Below, piece after piece: positions 8,537 through 16,489 of a stretch of 64,000 bases of DNA; the first letter of the stretch is position 1; each line of letters opens with the position of its first letter. Under the pieces are notes generated by a model. It was given only the letters and a program-made list of their open reading frames with translations. It was not told the origin of the DNA and did no database searches. The position numbers and the translations under genes are program-made. The DNA is from Bradyrhizobium sp. in8p8 (lineage in GTDB: Bacteria > Pseudomonadota > Alphaproteobacteria > Rhizobiales > Xanthobacteraceae): assembly GCF_000426845.1 (NCBI RefSeq), contig NZ_AUGD01000011.1:1-64000 (forward strand), written 5' to 3'.

Positions 8537-9350
8537 GATAAGTCCAGAGCCGGCCGGTCCGGGTCTTGCCCTTGGCCAGGACCGGCACTGTGGTGTCATC
8601 CGCGTGGATGCGCTCGGCTGCGAAGACGTGGCTCCGGATCGCATCGACCAGGGGCATCAGGGTTGCCGCGGAGGCACCTACCCAGTCCGCGAGCGTCGAT
8701 ACGTCGAGGTCGATGCCTTCACGCTGGTAGACGTCGCTCTGGCGATGAAGCGGCAGGTGCAGGCCGTACTTGGCAAACAGGACATGGGCCAGCAGCTTGG
8801 GCCCCGCACGCCCGCGTGCAATCGGATGCGAGGGGGCCGGCGGCTGGGTGATCGCTTCGCAGGCCCGGCAGACGAGCTTCTCGCGCACGTGCTGGATCAC
8901 CTTCCACTGCCGCGGAACGAGCTCCAGCGTCTCGGTCACGTCCTCGCCGATCTTGCGCAATCGGCTGTCGCCGCAGCATGGGCAGGTGGCAGGCACCGGA
9001 TAGACAAGGCGCTCCCGCGGCAAATGCTCCGGCAGCGGCCGGCGGGCTGGCTTGCGGCGCTCGAACGATGGCACCGCAATCTTCTCGGCTGCCATCTGTG
9101 CCGCGGTCTCAGCTTGCGCCGCGTTCTCCTCCAGATCGGCGAGTTGCAGCTCGAGCTGGTCCAGCAATGCGCCTCGCTCGGAGGACTGCCCGAACTGCTC
9201 GTGCCGGAGCTTCTTGATCGTGAGTTTGAGCTTCTCGATCAGCAAGGTCCCCGCCTGGGCCTCGGCTTCCGCGGCCACGGGAGTCGAAGTACCGATGCCC
9301 GGCGTGCAGTACAGGTCCGCTAAGGGCGGGCAGAATTCGGCCCAATACAC
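8537..9350 (-). pseudogene. tnpC: IS66 transposase TnpC, N-terminal half
   Basis: The minus strand carries TLLIEKLKLTIKKLRHEQFG, the characteristic IS66 TnpC N-terminal coiled region. It is followed by the zinc-finger-like segment PATCPCCGDSRLRKIGEDVT with VCRACEAITQPP, and then the start of the DDE domain (AERIHADDTTVPVLAKGKTR). The reading frame enters IS110 DNA below 8537. The first ~20 residues before AEAQAGTLL do not look like TnpC, so the 5' end was also lost. Confidence 0.85.
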
Positions 9351-9380
9351 CCTCAGGGATGCCGGTCCACTCCTCTCAGG
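9350..9380. repeat. Dispersed repeat copy A (partial)
   Basis: ccctcagggatgccggt followed by a conserved ctcctctcagg, with only two mismatches to 10011-10041. It appears to be the 3' portion of the longer repeat family in this region. Confidence 0.6.
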
Positions 9381-9604
9381 GAAGCACGGACTTCATTGCC
9401 GGTTGATCGGCTAAGAGCGCATGCAGTGCCGGACCATCTCAGCACGGATGATGTTCGCGACGAAAGGCGAGATCGGCATGCTGCGCTCCCTATAGCGGCG
9501 AGTTCAACCGGTCTCTCAGTCACCCGATAATCGCCCGTGCCGGCGACGATGTAAGTGCCCTCCGACTTTTGCGGTGGCAGTCAATCGCCAGGTCCGATTC
9601 CCCT

Positions 9605-9769
9605 TCAACTGGGGCGCTTTGGGTGGCTGGTGGCTATCTGCTCCAGGTGCTCGATCCGCGTGCGGTATTCGTCCGCCAACTCAAGCAGCGCGAACTTTGT
9701 CCGCATATCGCCAGTCAAGGCGGCCTGCCGGCGGGCTAGGGCTTCGAGATGTCGAAGATGGTCAAGCAT
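9605..9769 (-). CDS. Small helical hypothetical protein (54 aa)
   Basis: The minus-strand frame is open from 9832; an internal ATG at 9769 gives a helical protein starting MLDHLRHLEALARRQAALTG and continuing FALLELADEYRTRIEHL. The charged amphipathic pattern is typical of small conserved rhizobial proteins. I do not recognise a family. The longer start (75 aa) cannot be excluded. Confidence 0.5.
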   Translation of the reverse strand: MLDHLRHLEALARRQAALTGDMRTKFALLELADEYRTRIEHLEQIATSHPKRPS

Positions 9770-9834
9770 TTCAGATGCTCCGATGCTCCAGCTACCAGTG
9801 GGTTTCCAAGCTGCAGGCTCGGTTCTGCGCACTT

Positions 9835-10782
9835 TCAGGACAGCGTATGCCTAATCAATGTGGTGTAGCACGAGCGGTTCGCCTCAGGCCGCCAGCCCCT
9901 GGAAGCCGTTCTTGGGGGAATGGGCGGAGCCAGCGACTTGCGGGCGGAACAGGGAATTCCCCAAGCCCATCCTGTTTGGTTGCGTTTGCATGTCAAAACT
10001 GAAGCTCTCTCCCTCAGGGATGCCGGTTCGCTCCTCTCAGGACTGCGAAGGAAGGGCCGGTTCTGGAAGGCGTCCCTCGAGACCGACCCACTCCCAAACG
10101 AAAAACCCGCCAGCGAGACTGACGGGTCCTTAGTAAGCTGAAACTTGTTAGGCCGTGATGATCTTGCGGCGCGGAAGGTGAGACCGACACCTGCGAAGCC
10201 GAGCAACATCATGGCCCAGGTGGAAGGTTCGGGAACGGCGGAAGTGACCGAACCATCCAAGTAGAACGCAAACTCGGCGTTGATGTTTGAGCCGTTATGG
10301 CCGTTGCCCGGGTAACCGGAAGTGACCCACCACGCGCTGTAGATCGTGCTTCCCGCACCCGTCAGGCCCAACCAATAGTTGGTATTTGCGGCAGCAAGAA
10401 ACGGGGTCTGTAGATCGAACGTAACGAGCCAAGCGTTTCCCCCGCAGCACCATGGCAATCCTGAGTCGAGTGCTGCAACGTTCTGTGCCGTGCCCGACGC
10501 TAGCAACGTCCCGGGCGATCCGCTGACGTCAGAATAGAAGTTGTAGTTGACGACCTGATCCCAGCCGTTGATGCCCGGGTAGGTCTGAAAATAAAAACCG
10601 ACGCTTGTAACCGACGCGGCGGAAGAAAATCTGAAATCATCTGCAGCCTCATTCACTGAGAAGATGGAGTAACCGTTGTAGGTGTCGGGTCCACCGTTGT
10701 TGTAGATTGTGGCCGCACCTGCACTGAAGGACACGCCGAGCTGGGCAAGGAGTCCCAAAAGGGCCAGCATGATTATGCGCAT
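9835..10782 (-). CDS. PEP-CTERM sorting domain protein with frameshifted 3' end
   Basis: The 315-residue ORF starts with a signal peptide (MRIIMLALLGLLAQLGVSFS, cleavage near AGA) and has a ~170-residue beta-rich extracellular domain. It then shows VPEPSTWAMMLLGFAGVGLT. The usual Arg tail and stop are missing: after TFRAAR the frame runs on for about 100 residues of low-complexity sequence that lies in a dispersed repeat. One base of shift after TTCCGC would read RKIITA and stop at 10148-10150, just before a rho-independent terminator (10101-10127). The original gene was therefore probably 10148-10782 and a single-base deletion extended it. Whether the product is still sorted is uncertain. 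Confidence 0.8.
   Translation of the reverse strand: MRIIMLALLGLLAQLGVSFSAGAATIYNNGGPDTYNGYSIFSVNEAADDFRFSSAASVTSVGFYFQTYPGINGWDQVVNYNFYSDVSGSPGTLLASGTAQNVAALDSGLPWCCGGNAWLVTFDLQTPFLAAANTNYWLGLTGAGSTIYSAWWVTSGYPGNGHNGSNINAEFAFYLDGSVTSAVPEPSTWAMMLLGFAGVGLTFRAARSSRPNKFQLTKDPSVSLAGFSFGSGSVSRDAFQNRPFLRSPERSEPASLRERASVLTCKRNQTGWAWGIPCSARKSLAPPIPPRTASRGWRPEANRSCYTTLIRHTLS
9880..10055. repeat. Dispersed ~150-bp repeat copy B
   Basis: It contains in order cgcctcaggccgccagccc, ccgttcttggggg, ccagcgacttgcgggcggaa, catgtcaaaac and ccctcaggga, then the element shared with copy A. The same order occurs in copy D at 11971-12137. It overlaps the frameshifted tail of the PEP-CTERM gene. Confidence 0.65.
10101..10127 (-). 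terminator. Rho-independent terminator inside the extended PEP-CTERM ORF
   Basis: On the minus strand acccgtcag and ctggcgggt form a 9-bp stem with one mismatch and a 5-nt loop, followed directly by a run of T residues (aaaaa at 10101-10105 on the plus strand). It lies about 20 bp beyond the ancestral stop at 10148-10150. Confidence 0.75.
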
Positions 10783-10785
10783 TTA

Positions 10786-10794
10786 CCCCCCCCC
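10786..10794. promoter_or_regulatory. G9 homopolymer in the ribosome-binding region of the PEP-CTERM gene
   Basis: Nine consecutive C on the plus strand (G9 in the mRNA) lie three bases upstream of the ATG at 10782-10780, where the Shine-Dalgarno sequence should be. Length changes in such a tract would alter the spacing and strength of ribosome binding. Confidence 0.55.
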
Positions 10795-10875
10795 ATTAAA
10801 TAGCAATTAAATACGATTCAATGATAGGAACCTTAGGTAAATCGTGTCAAGTAGGCTGACGGATTTCCCCGGGCT

Positions 10876-11040
10876 GCATTGCGTAGCGCACTCTTCTCAA
10901 GCGCCTCCGTGCGCCAGTCTTGGGGCCGGTCTTGGGGATGGCTGGGCGGGCGGCCTTCGGGCGGGACTGGGGGTCTCACGCGGGTCGGAATGCTATGGGC
11001 TCGGACGGCATGTCAAAAGGGTTGTCTGGTTTGTGAAGCG
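10876..11040. repeat. Dispersed ~150-bp repeat copy C (divergent)
   Basis: It shares the order gcgcctccgtgcgccag, ggtcttggggatgg, cggccttcgggcgggactggg and catgtcaaaa with copies B and D but is more diverged. It fills most of the gap between the PEP-CTERM gene and the small gene at 11051. Confidence 0.5.
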
Positions 11041-11050
11041 GTGCGCGTCG

Positions 11051-11233
11051 TTAGGTGCCGCGAGTCGGCTTTCGGGGAAATATCTCGCGCGCAGCAAGTT
11101 CGAGCTCCAGATCGGTAATCCGCTCGAATATCCGGTTGGCAACCAATTCGGCCTCTGCGTCTGTTAGCGAGCGGATGCCAATGGACCGAAGTTCATCCCT
11201 CAAAATCTTGGCAACGATGGATTTAATGCTCAT
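11051..11233 (-). CDS. Small hypothetical protein (60 aa)
   Basis: The start at 11233 (MSIKSIVAKILRDELRSIGI) is preferred over the longer ORF start because agagg lies four bases upstream and the extra N-terminus is not protein-like. The product is helical, with a segment reading DAEAELVANRIFERITDLEL, and ends in a basic tail. It looks like small orphan rhizobial proteins. No domain is recognised and no function is assigned. Confidence 0.55.
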   Translation of the reverse strand: MSIKSIVAKILRDELRSIGIRSLTDAEAELVANRIFERITDLELELAAREIFPRKPTRGT

Positions 11234-11310
11234 CGAACCTCTGGGTACGGGCGAAGCCTCTCGGTGATGGCGGCATCCAACACGAGGTTCGTGAACGATG
11301 ACAGGGGTTC

Positions 11311-11535
11311 TCAGGGTGAGGCCCACCACTCGTCGGGAAATGGCTCCAGCGGAGCCTCGATTGGGTTGTCGTTCGCAGCGTCCGGAAACGCACCGTTCTT
11401 TCCTGCTTGGTGGAGGGCAGCGCGGGGTGGTTTCTGGTCCGGCTGAACCGCTCGAGAATGTATTGAGTTTGCATCCAGTTCGATCGGGCAGTTCACCCGC
11501 AGCATTCGCTCCACGTCTGCACTGACGTTTGGCAT
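11311..11535 (-). CDS. Small hypothetical protein with AANDNP motif (74 aa)
   Basis: The minus-strand ATG at 11535 has a strong ribosome-binding site (agagga about 8 bp upstream). The C-terminus contains AANDNPIEAPLEPFPDEWW, a motif I recall in many short Bradyrhizobium proteins of unknown function. Composition is Pro- and Asp-rich with no membrane segment. Confidence 0.5.
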   Translation of the reverse strand: MPNVSADVERMLRVNCPIELDANSIHSRAVQPDQKPPRAALHQAGKNGAFPDAANDNPIEAPLEPFPDEWWASP

Positions 11536-11741
11536 CGAAATCTTCCTCTGAAAATGTCTACTGAAAAGACGAATTGCACCAACGCCTCCATGCTCGCGGC
11601 ATCTGAAAAGGACACTATCCGCGCTCGACAGTTAAGCTAGCCGAGGCAAGACGACCGGTTTGTGAAATCACTCACACTTCGGATTGAATTGGAGCCCTGT
11701 TTACTCCTTCAGGGGAGCGTTCAAAGGGCAATGCCTGAAGT

Positions 11742-11894
11742 CTACCAGATCGTCTCTTGCCGCTCGATCTCGCGATCTTCCACCTGCTTTTCGCGGGGCG
11801 TCATATGGGCGCGGTGACGGCGATACCAGACATTAGCTGCCACCACGGTAGCTATCAGGGCGACCAGGAGGACTATGCCGATTGTTGTGTTCAT
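11742..11894 (-). CDS. Small single-pass membrane protein (50 aa)
   Basis: The internal ATG at 11894 gives MNTTIGIVLLVALIATVVAA followed by NVWYRRHR, a clear transmembrane helix with positive-inside residues on the C-terminal side. A charged tail (TPREKQVEDREIERQE) follows. The longer ORF start at 12101 would add an arginine-rich segment that lies in a dispersed repeat and is rejected. Function is unknown. Confidence 0.5.
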   Translation of the reverse strand: MNTTIGIVLLVALIATVVAANVWYRRHRAHMTPREKQVEDREIERQETIW

Positions 11895-11970
11895 GCAGGA
11901 AAACGCTGGGTCCCGTCGCCAGTTCCTTGTTTCACTCCTCAGGGGGCAGCGGATCGACGATCGGGGAAAC

Positions 11971-12137
11971 GGCGGCGCAGGAGCAATTCGCCTCAGGCCG
12001 CCAGCCCGAGGGGCCGTTCTTGGGGAATGGCAGGCCAGCGACCTTCGGGCGAAACTGGGAGTTGCGCAGCCCGATGCTACTGGAAGGGAGATGTATGTCA
12101 AACCACACCGTTTGCTGCCTCAGGGTGAGAGAGCAAC
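11971..12137. repeat. Dispersed ~150-bp repeat copy D
   Basis: Begins attcgcctcaggccgccagc and continues ccgttcttggggaatgg, ccagcgaccttcgggcgaaa, gtatgtcaaaccac and cctcaggg, co-linear with copy B. The plus- and minus-strand ORFs crossing it are products of its high GC content. Confidence 0.65.
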
Positions 12138-12145
12138 TGCCACCC

Positions 12146-12274
12146 TCACAGCCGCCGGCGCCGATCACTCGCCCGGCGCCTCGCGCTGATCGCGGCCCTG
12201 ATGCCATAGCCGATAGATGCGCCGAGCAGGAAGGCACTGATCCCGATTACGACGGCTAGGTTGAGATCGATCAC
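12146..12274 (-). CDS. Small membrane protein with GTG start (42 aa)
   Basis: The minus strand reads from GTG at 12274: VIDLNLAVVIGISAFLLGAS, then IGYGIRAAISARRR and a terminal RRRR cluster before TGA at 12146-12148. That gives one hydrophobic helix followed by a strongly basic cytoplasmic tail. An aagga sequence lies just upstream of the GTG. It resembles the 50-residue membrane protein at 11742-11894 in layout. No function is known. Confidence 0.4.
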   Translation of the reverse strand: MIDLNLAVVIGISAFLLGASIGYGIRAAISARRRASDRRRRL

Positions 12275-12412
12275 GCGTCCTTGCCCCTTTATTGAGTCTT
12301 TTCAACGTGTAGCCGCTTGCGGCCGTTCCGGCGCGTCAAGCTCGATCCGACAACCCAGATTCCAATACCGCCGCGCGCGCCACCCGCTCTCTAGGTCAAG
12401 AGAACATCATTC

Positions 12413-13290
12413 ATGGCAACTTCCGTTCCGTCCGTGCCGCCGCCAGGCCAAGCCAAGGCGGTCGTGACCAAGGCGGCCGAAGGTCAATACCGACCGGGGC
12501 CCTATTTGCTCTCGGAGGGCTGGCTTTCCGCGACCGCCGGCAAGTTCATGAACTGGTGGCAGATGGGCTATTCGATCCAGCCTTACGGCCCGGCGGGGGC
12601 GATGGTCGAGGCGTGCGTCTCCGCCTATTCGCAGACGGTTGCGATGTGTCCGGGCGGGCATTGGCGATCGCTTCCGGAAGGCGGTCGCGAGGCGGTCACG
12701 ACGTCGGATCTGGGACCGGATCCTGCGCAAGCCCAACGACTACCAGTCGATCTCCGATCTGCTGTTGAACATCACCCGTCGTCTCTATGAGAAAGGCGAG
12801 GCATTTGGCCTGGCGATCCGGAAGGATCGAAACGAGGTCAAAGAACTGCACTGGATGCGCCACAGCGTCCCGTACATTGCGAAAGATGGGTCGATCTTCT
12901 ACGGCTGGGCGGCAATTAGGTCGTCGAGCGGCGCTTCGATCTCTCCTATCCGATTCCGGCGCGTGACGTGCTCCACGTGCGCCTGCATACGCCGCGCCAC
13001 CCCTTGAAGGGCGAGAGCCCGATCCTGGCCGCGGCGCTCGATCTCGCCATGTCGGGCGCGGCGCTGAACCAGCAGGTGTCGTTCATCTGAATGCCGCGCG
13101 TCCGTCCTTCATGCTGGAGACCGATCAGCAGCTGACCGCGCCCCAGACCAAGGAGCTGCGCGAGCGCTGGGACGAGCAGACGAAGGGCGACGGCGCCGGC
13201 GGTACGCCGATCCTGGCGTGGGGCTGAAGGCCAAGCCGGTCACCGTGACGGCGCAGGACGGCCACCCGCGAATCCAAGGCTCAGTAGCAC
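12413..13290 (+). pseudogene. Phage portal protein remnant
   Basis: Fragments of an HK97-type portal protein lie in order in several frames. They are an N-terminal piece (AGKFMNWWQMGYSIQPYGPA near 12535-12600), a middle piece (DYQSISDLLLNITRRLYEKG near 12745-12800, followed by EAFGLAIRKDRNEVKELHW) and later pieces (HPLKGESPILAAALDLAMSG near 12995-13060, and QQLTAPQTKELRERW near 13125-13170). Frame changes and a stop at about 13090 make it non-functional. The neighbouring capsid, terminase and protease genes of a prophage are absent. Confidence 0.75.
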
Positions 13291-13374
13291 TCGGGCGCCC
13301 ACGAATCTCGCTGAGGGCGGCCATCGTCAGGTCGCCCCCGATCGCCAACAGCCTCTCACGCATGACACCCTCAA

Positions 13375-13624
13375 ATGGCCACGGAAATCCTAGCGATTGG
13401 CACGACTGCCGAGAGTTCCGAAGACGTGACGGTCTCGTCGGGAAGCACGTTGACCGTGTGCCTGAAGGACGCCGCCGGCGCGGTTCTCGGCCAGGGCGCC
13501 AGCGTCGAGATCCAGCTCAAGGCGGATAGCAACGAGTATTTTACCGTCGCGCCGCTCAGCGCGTCAAAGCTGGCATTGGTCATCACCGGCGCGGGGACAT
13601 ACCGCTTCACCCACCAGCGGCCCT
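13375..13624 (+). pseudogene. Truncated phage-type structural protein
   Basis: ATG at 13375 begins MATEILAIGTTAESSEDVTV and continues with a beta-rich segment (VSSGSTLTVCLKDAAGAVLG, ending near ITGAGTYRFT). I recall similar small proteins in Bradyrhizobium prophages, where they end shortly after this point. Here the frame runs into arginine-rich out-of-frame sequence of the next gene, so its 3' end appears lost in a deletion. The role is probably structural but unproven. Confidence 0.5.
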
Positions 13625-14570
13625 GTGCGCGCATCAGGCACCTACAGCGGAGGCACGCCGAGCGCGATCGAGCTTCAGGTCCTCAAGGTCTCCGACAATT
13701 CGATCGTCAAGGATTGGACGACTGCGACCGCGTCTATCGGCGGCGGGACATGGTCAGCGAGCGTTTCGGGCGTCGCGCAGGGTGGCAGCTACTACTTGAA
13801 GGCTCGCTCCGCTAATGCAACGAGCCTTGCTCAGACCGGCAGCAATCCGTTCTACGTCGGCATCTTCCTCGCTATCTACGGGCAATCGAACGCGCAGGGA
13901 ATTTACGGAGGACCGTCATTATCTCCTCCCTCAGCTAACGCACTGACGATCTGGTACAACGGCTCCGCTGGGGCCGCGGTGCCAAGTTCAAACGGAATCC
14001 GGGAGCTTCTGAACGGCATTGCCTCTCTTGTAGGTGTGCCGGTCGGTGCCTGCGGGGGGGCGGTGTCTGGAGTCCCGATTTCCTTCCTCACGAAGGGTGC
14101 CGGCACGGGCACTATCAGGCTGTGGCAGCGCAGATAGTTGCGGCTACCCACGATCTCGAATTCATCGTCTGGCATCAAGGCGAAGGTGACAGCGCGAACG
14201 GCACATCGCAGGCTGCCTATCTGGCGCAACTCGACGCGCTAAACGGAAGCTTTGCGACCGATTTTGGTCGGAGCAAATCTACCATCCCGCTTGTTCTGTC
14301 AGGTCTGGGCACTGTCACGGGAGGCGCTTCAGGTTACGGGACAGATGCCTCTTGGGACGCAATGGAGCGAACGCTGCTCGACGCTCGCTCACGGGCGTCT
14401 ATTATTCGCACAGCAACCGTGACGCGGTCATTGTCAATGCCAACGTCCACTACGATGCGGCAAGCTACGGCCGCATGGGCAAGCGCTACGCTCGCACCAT
14501 TACGACATTGCTCGGCTCGACCAGCGGATATGAGAAGGTGAGCTTAGCGCCAACATCGGAAAGCGCATAG
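13625..14570 (+). pseudogene. Phage-associated SGNH/sialate-esterase-like protein, frameshifted
   Basis: The first piece contains a beta-sandwich-like region (SGTYSGGTPSAIELQVLKVS), then IYGQSNAQG, the SGNH nucleophile block. After a frameshift near 14110, a second frame has FIVWHQGEGD, the conserved catalytic-core block of this esterase group. A third frame near 14450-14490 has VHYDAASYGRMGKRYA, which supplies the final His. All catalytic blocks are present but in three frames, so the gene is dead. Such esterases occur on phage particles that attack acylated surface polysaccharides. Confidence 0.65.
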
Positions 14571-14766
14571 CTGACCCGGTGGCGAACTTCCGTCGGGTTA
14601 AGCGCGAACGCTCCCAACCGCAGGCGCGGTGGCCGAACTCGACCTCCCTTGCCGCGAGCTGCTGTTCAAACCGCCGCCAGGTCTCGGCCACGAGCGGTTC
14701 GGCCAGCGATTCGGTGAGCTTGATCTCGGTCCGGCACTTCGGGCACACGATCTGAGGCTCAGTCAT
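14500..14766 (-). pseudogene. DUF2130-type protein, N-terminal fragment
   Basis: The minus-strand ORF begins MTEPQIVCPKCRTEIKLTES and continues LAEPLVAETWRRFEQQLAAR. This is the zinc-ribbon (CPKC) plus coiled-coil start of DUF2130 proteins, which are normally more than 400 residues long. Homology ends after about 47 residues where the phage remnant begins, so only the 5' end survives. It is co-oriented with the AAA+ operon and lies 157 bp after it. Confidence 0.6.
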
Positions 14767-14923
14767 GCTCTTTTTTCAACGTTCTCAGTTCCGTTGATAG
14801 TGCCAGCCGGGCCTTGGCTTAAGCGGCGTCCGCAAAGTGTCCCCGGCGACTGGGGCGGCCGCGGCAGCCGGGATCCCGGCAGCCGCGTGGTGGAATTTGC
14901 CAACTTGTTGGTGTCGCGCGTCA

Positions 14924-16489
14924 TCAGTGCCTCGTCGTCTCGGTCTCGCGATGCTGCAGGATCGCCTCGACGATCCGGCGAAGCCGTCGGACCGAGCCGC
15001 CGCGCCAGCCCCGCGCGACGGCGAGGTGCTCAGGTCCATCGAGTGGCCGCACCCATCTCTCGTCGATGCCTCGCTCTCGGGCGAGGTCGGCAATCATCGC
15101 CGGCAACAGGGCGTCGAGATGAGCGGCCGTGGGTTTGGGGAACGTCACCACGCGAAACCTGTCGCGGATCGGCGAGGGCAGGGGACCGAGACTGTTCGCC
15201 GTCGCGATGTAAGATACATGCGACAGGTCGAGATTGGTCTGCAGTGCCGGATCCGGATAGCGCACACTGGTCTCAGGCTCGAGGAAGCCGAGCAGGCAGT
15301 CCCAGAGACGGCCATAGTCGTTCCTGGAAGCTGCCTTTTCGAGCTCGTCGATGAGAATCAGCGGGTTGGCGATCTTGCCCTGAGCGACCGCAAGAAACGG
15401 ATGGCAGGGTTCGGCCGAGTACCAGCGACGATCAGTGCCGCCAAACACCGCGCCGTCGCAGCGGCTCGCATCCGTGCGCCAGACGCTGACTCCCAGCAAC
15501 TCGCCAAGCCTCCGCCCAAACCGGCTTTTGCCCCCGCCGGCATCGCCACACAGGAGTAGGGGACGCAGGCGAACCGTGGTTCGCCCGACCAGATCGGCAA
15601 GCGCGAAATCGATCACCTCACCTGCGTATGGAAACTCGAAGAGAAGCTTGTTGCGGACCTCGTGAAGGGGCGGGGCCTTCACGAGCGGCAAGGCGACGTT
15701 GATGACGCCCTTCAGCGGCCCCAGGATGTCTTTGAGCTTGCCATTCTTCATCTCCTCCGCGGAGAGGCGGGCCACCACGACGCTTTGGTTCGACGTGGGA
15801 TCAGCAGGAGGCTCCTCGCGCTGATTAGAGGCGGTGGCTTCGGCCTTCTGCTGCTCCCGGCGTTCTTCCTCCTCTTTCAGCTTGCGACGCAAGGCTGCCC
15901 TGGCGGTGAAGATCCGGTGCTCGGCCATCATGGGCCCAAGCCTGATGGCGTTCATCAGGGCGCTGTCATGCTTCGTAACCAGATCGCTGCACGCGGGCAG
16001 AGCCGCCCAGCCGAAGGTGATTTCTTCAAGTTCGCTGCACAGCTCCTCGTTGGCCTCGCGGCAGACTTTCCTGAACGCCTTGACCAGTGCCTTGCCGACC
16101 CGGCGAAAATCGTCGAACAAGTTGGCGCTGTGCGGCAGAGGCAGGCACAACAAGCGGACGCAGTCCGCGAGGCTGCGCAGGGCGGGCTCGTCCTGACCGA
16201 CGGCGCGCCGGTCGAGCTCGGCCGCGAGCGCAAGCCCGTTGGCGGTGCTTTCCGTCGCCGACCAGACCGCGGTCTCGGCGAGCCCGGGACAGACTTCGTT
16301 GATTTCGGCGATCAGCCGCTCCTGAATATGCGTACCGCCTTCGTTGGCCAGCATCGCATAGCGCAGAAGGCGCGGCAGCGCCTTCAGACGCTCGTCGAGA
16401 TCCGACGAGTCAGCTGCAGCTCCGGTCGACGCGGCATCGGTCACGGCCGCGGGAAGGTCGAGATCGTCGGTGTCATCCGTTGCGGTCAT
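14924..16489 (-). CDS. Lon-like AAA+ ATPase without a protease domain (521 aa)
   Basis: Starting at ATG 16489 (overlapping the previous stop as ATGA), the protein has an uncharacterised helical N-terminus of about 240 residues with a coiled coil (RRKLKEEEERREQQK, ~201-215), then an AAA+ module. Walker A is GDAGGGKS (~315-322), Walker B is LILIDE (~377-382), sensor 1 is IATANS (~428-433), and the arginine finger lies in IRDRF (~441-445). The LIDE...TANS...RDRF pattern is closest to the AAA domain of Lon, but the Ser-Lys protease domain is absent. It probably remodels a partner protein or nucleoprotein. It is the last intact gene of a six-gene operon. Confidence 0.78.
   Translation of the reverse strand: MTATDDTDDLDLPAAVTDAASTGAAADSSDLDERLKALPRLLRYAMLANEGGTHIQERLIAEINEVCPGLAETAVWSATESTANGLALAAELDRRAVGQDEPALRSLADCVRLLCLPLPHSANLFDDFRRVGKALVKAFRKVCREANEELCSELEEITFGWAALPACSDLVTKHDSALMNAIRLGPMMAEHRIFTARAALRRKLKEEEERREQQKAEATASNQREEPPADPTSNQSVVVARLSAEEMKNGKLKDILGPLKGVINVALPLVKAPPLHEVRNKLLFEFPYAGEVIDFALADLVGRTTVRLRPLLLCGDAGGGKSRFGRRLGELLGVSVWRTDASRCDGAVFGGTDRRWYSAEPCHPFLAVAQGKIANPLILIDELEKAASRNDYGRLWDCLLGFLEPETSVRYPDPALQTNLDLSHVSYIATANSLGPLPSPIRDRFRVVTFPKPTAAHLDALLPAMIADLARERGIDERWVRPLDGPEHLAVARGWRGGSVRRLRRIVEAILQHRETETTRH

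Larger units (their letters stand above)
6429..9310 (-). mobile_element. IS66-family element, 5'-truncated and interrupted by IS110
   Basis: The sequence starting gtacgcgtccggtgacggcc at 6429 looks like an IS66 terminal inverted repeat. The tnpC gene follows on the minus strand in two halves, 6487-7247 and 8537 to about 9290, split by an IS110-type element. Neither tnpA nor tnpB is present upstream of the tnpC N-terminus, so the left part of the element is lost. The left limit near 9290-9310 is placed where TnpC homology ends. Confidence 0.75.
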
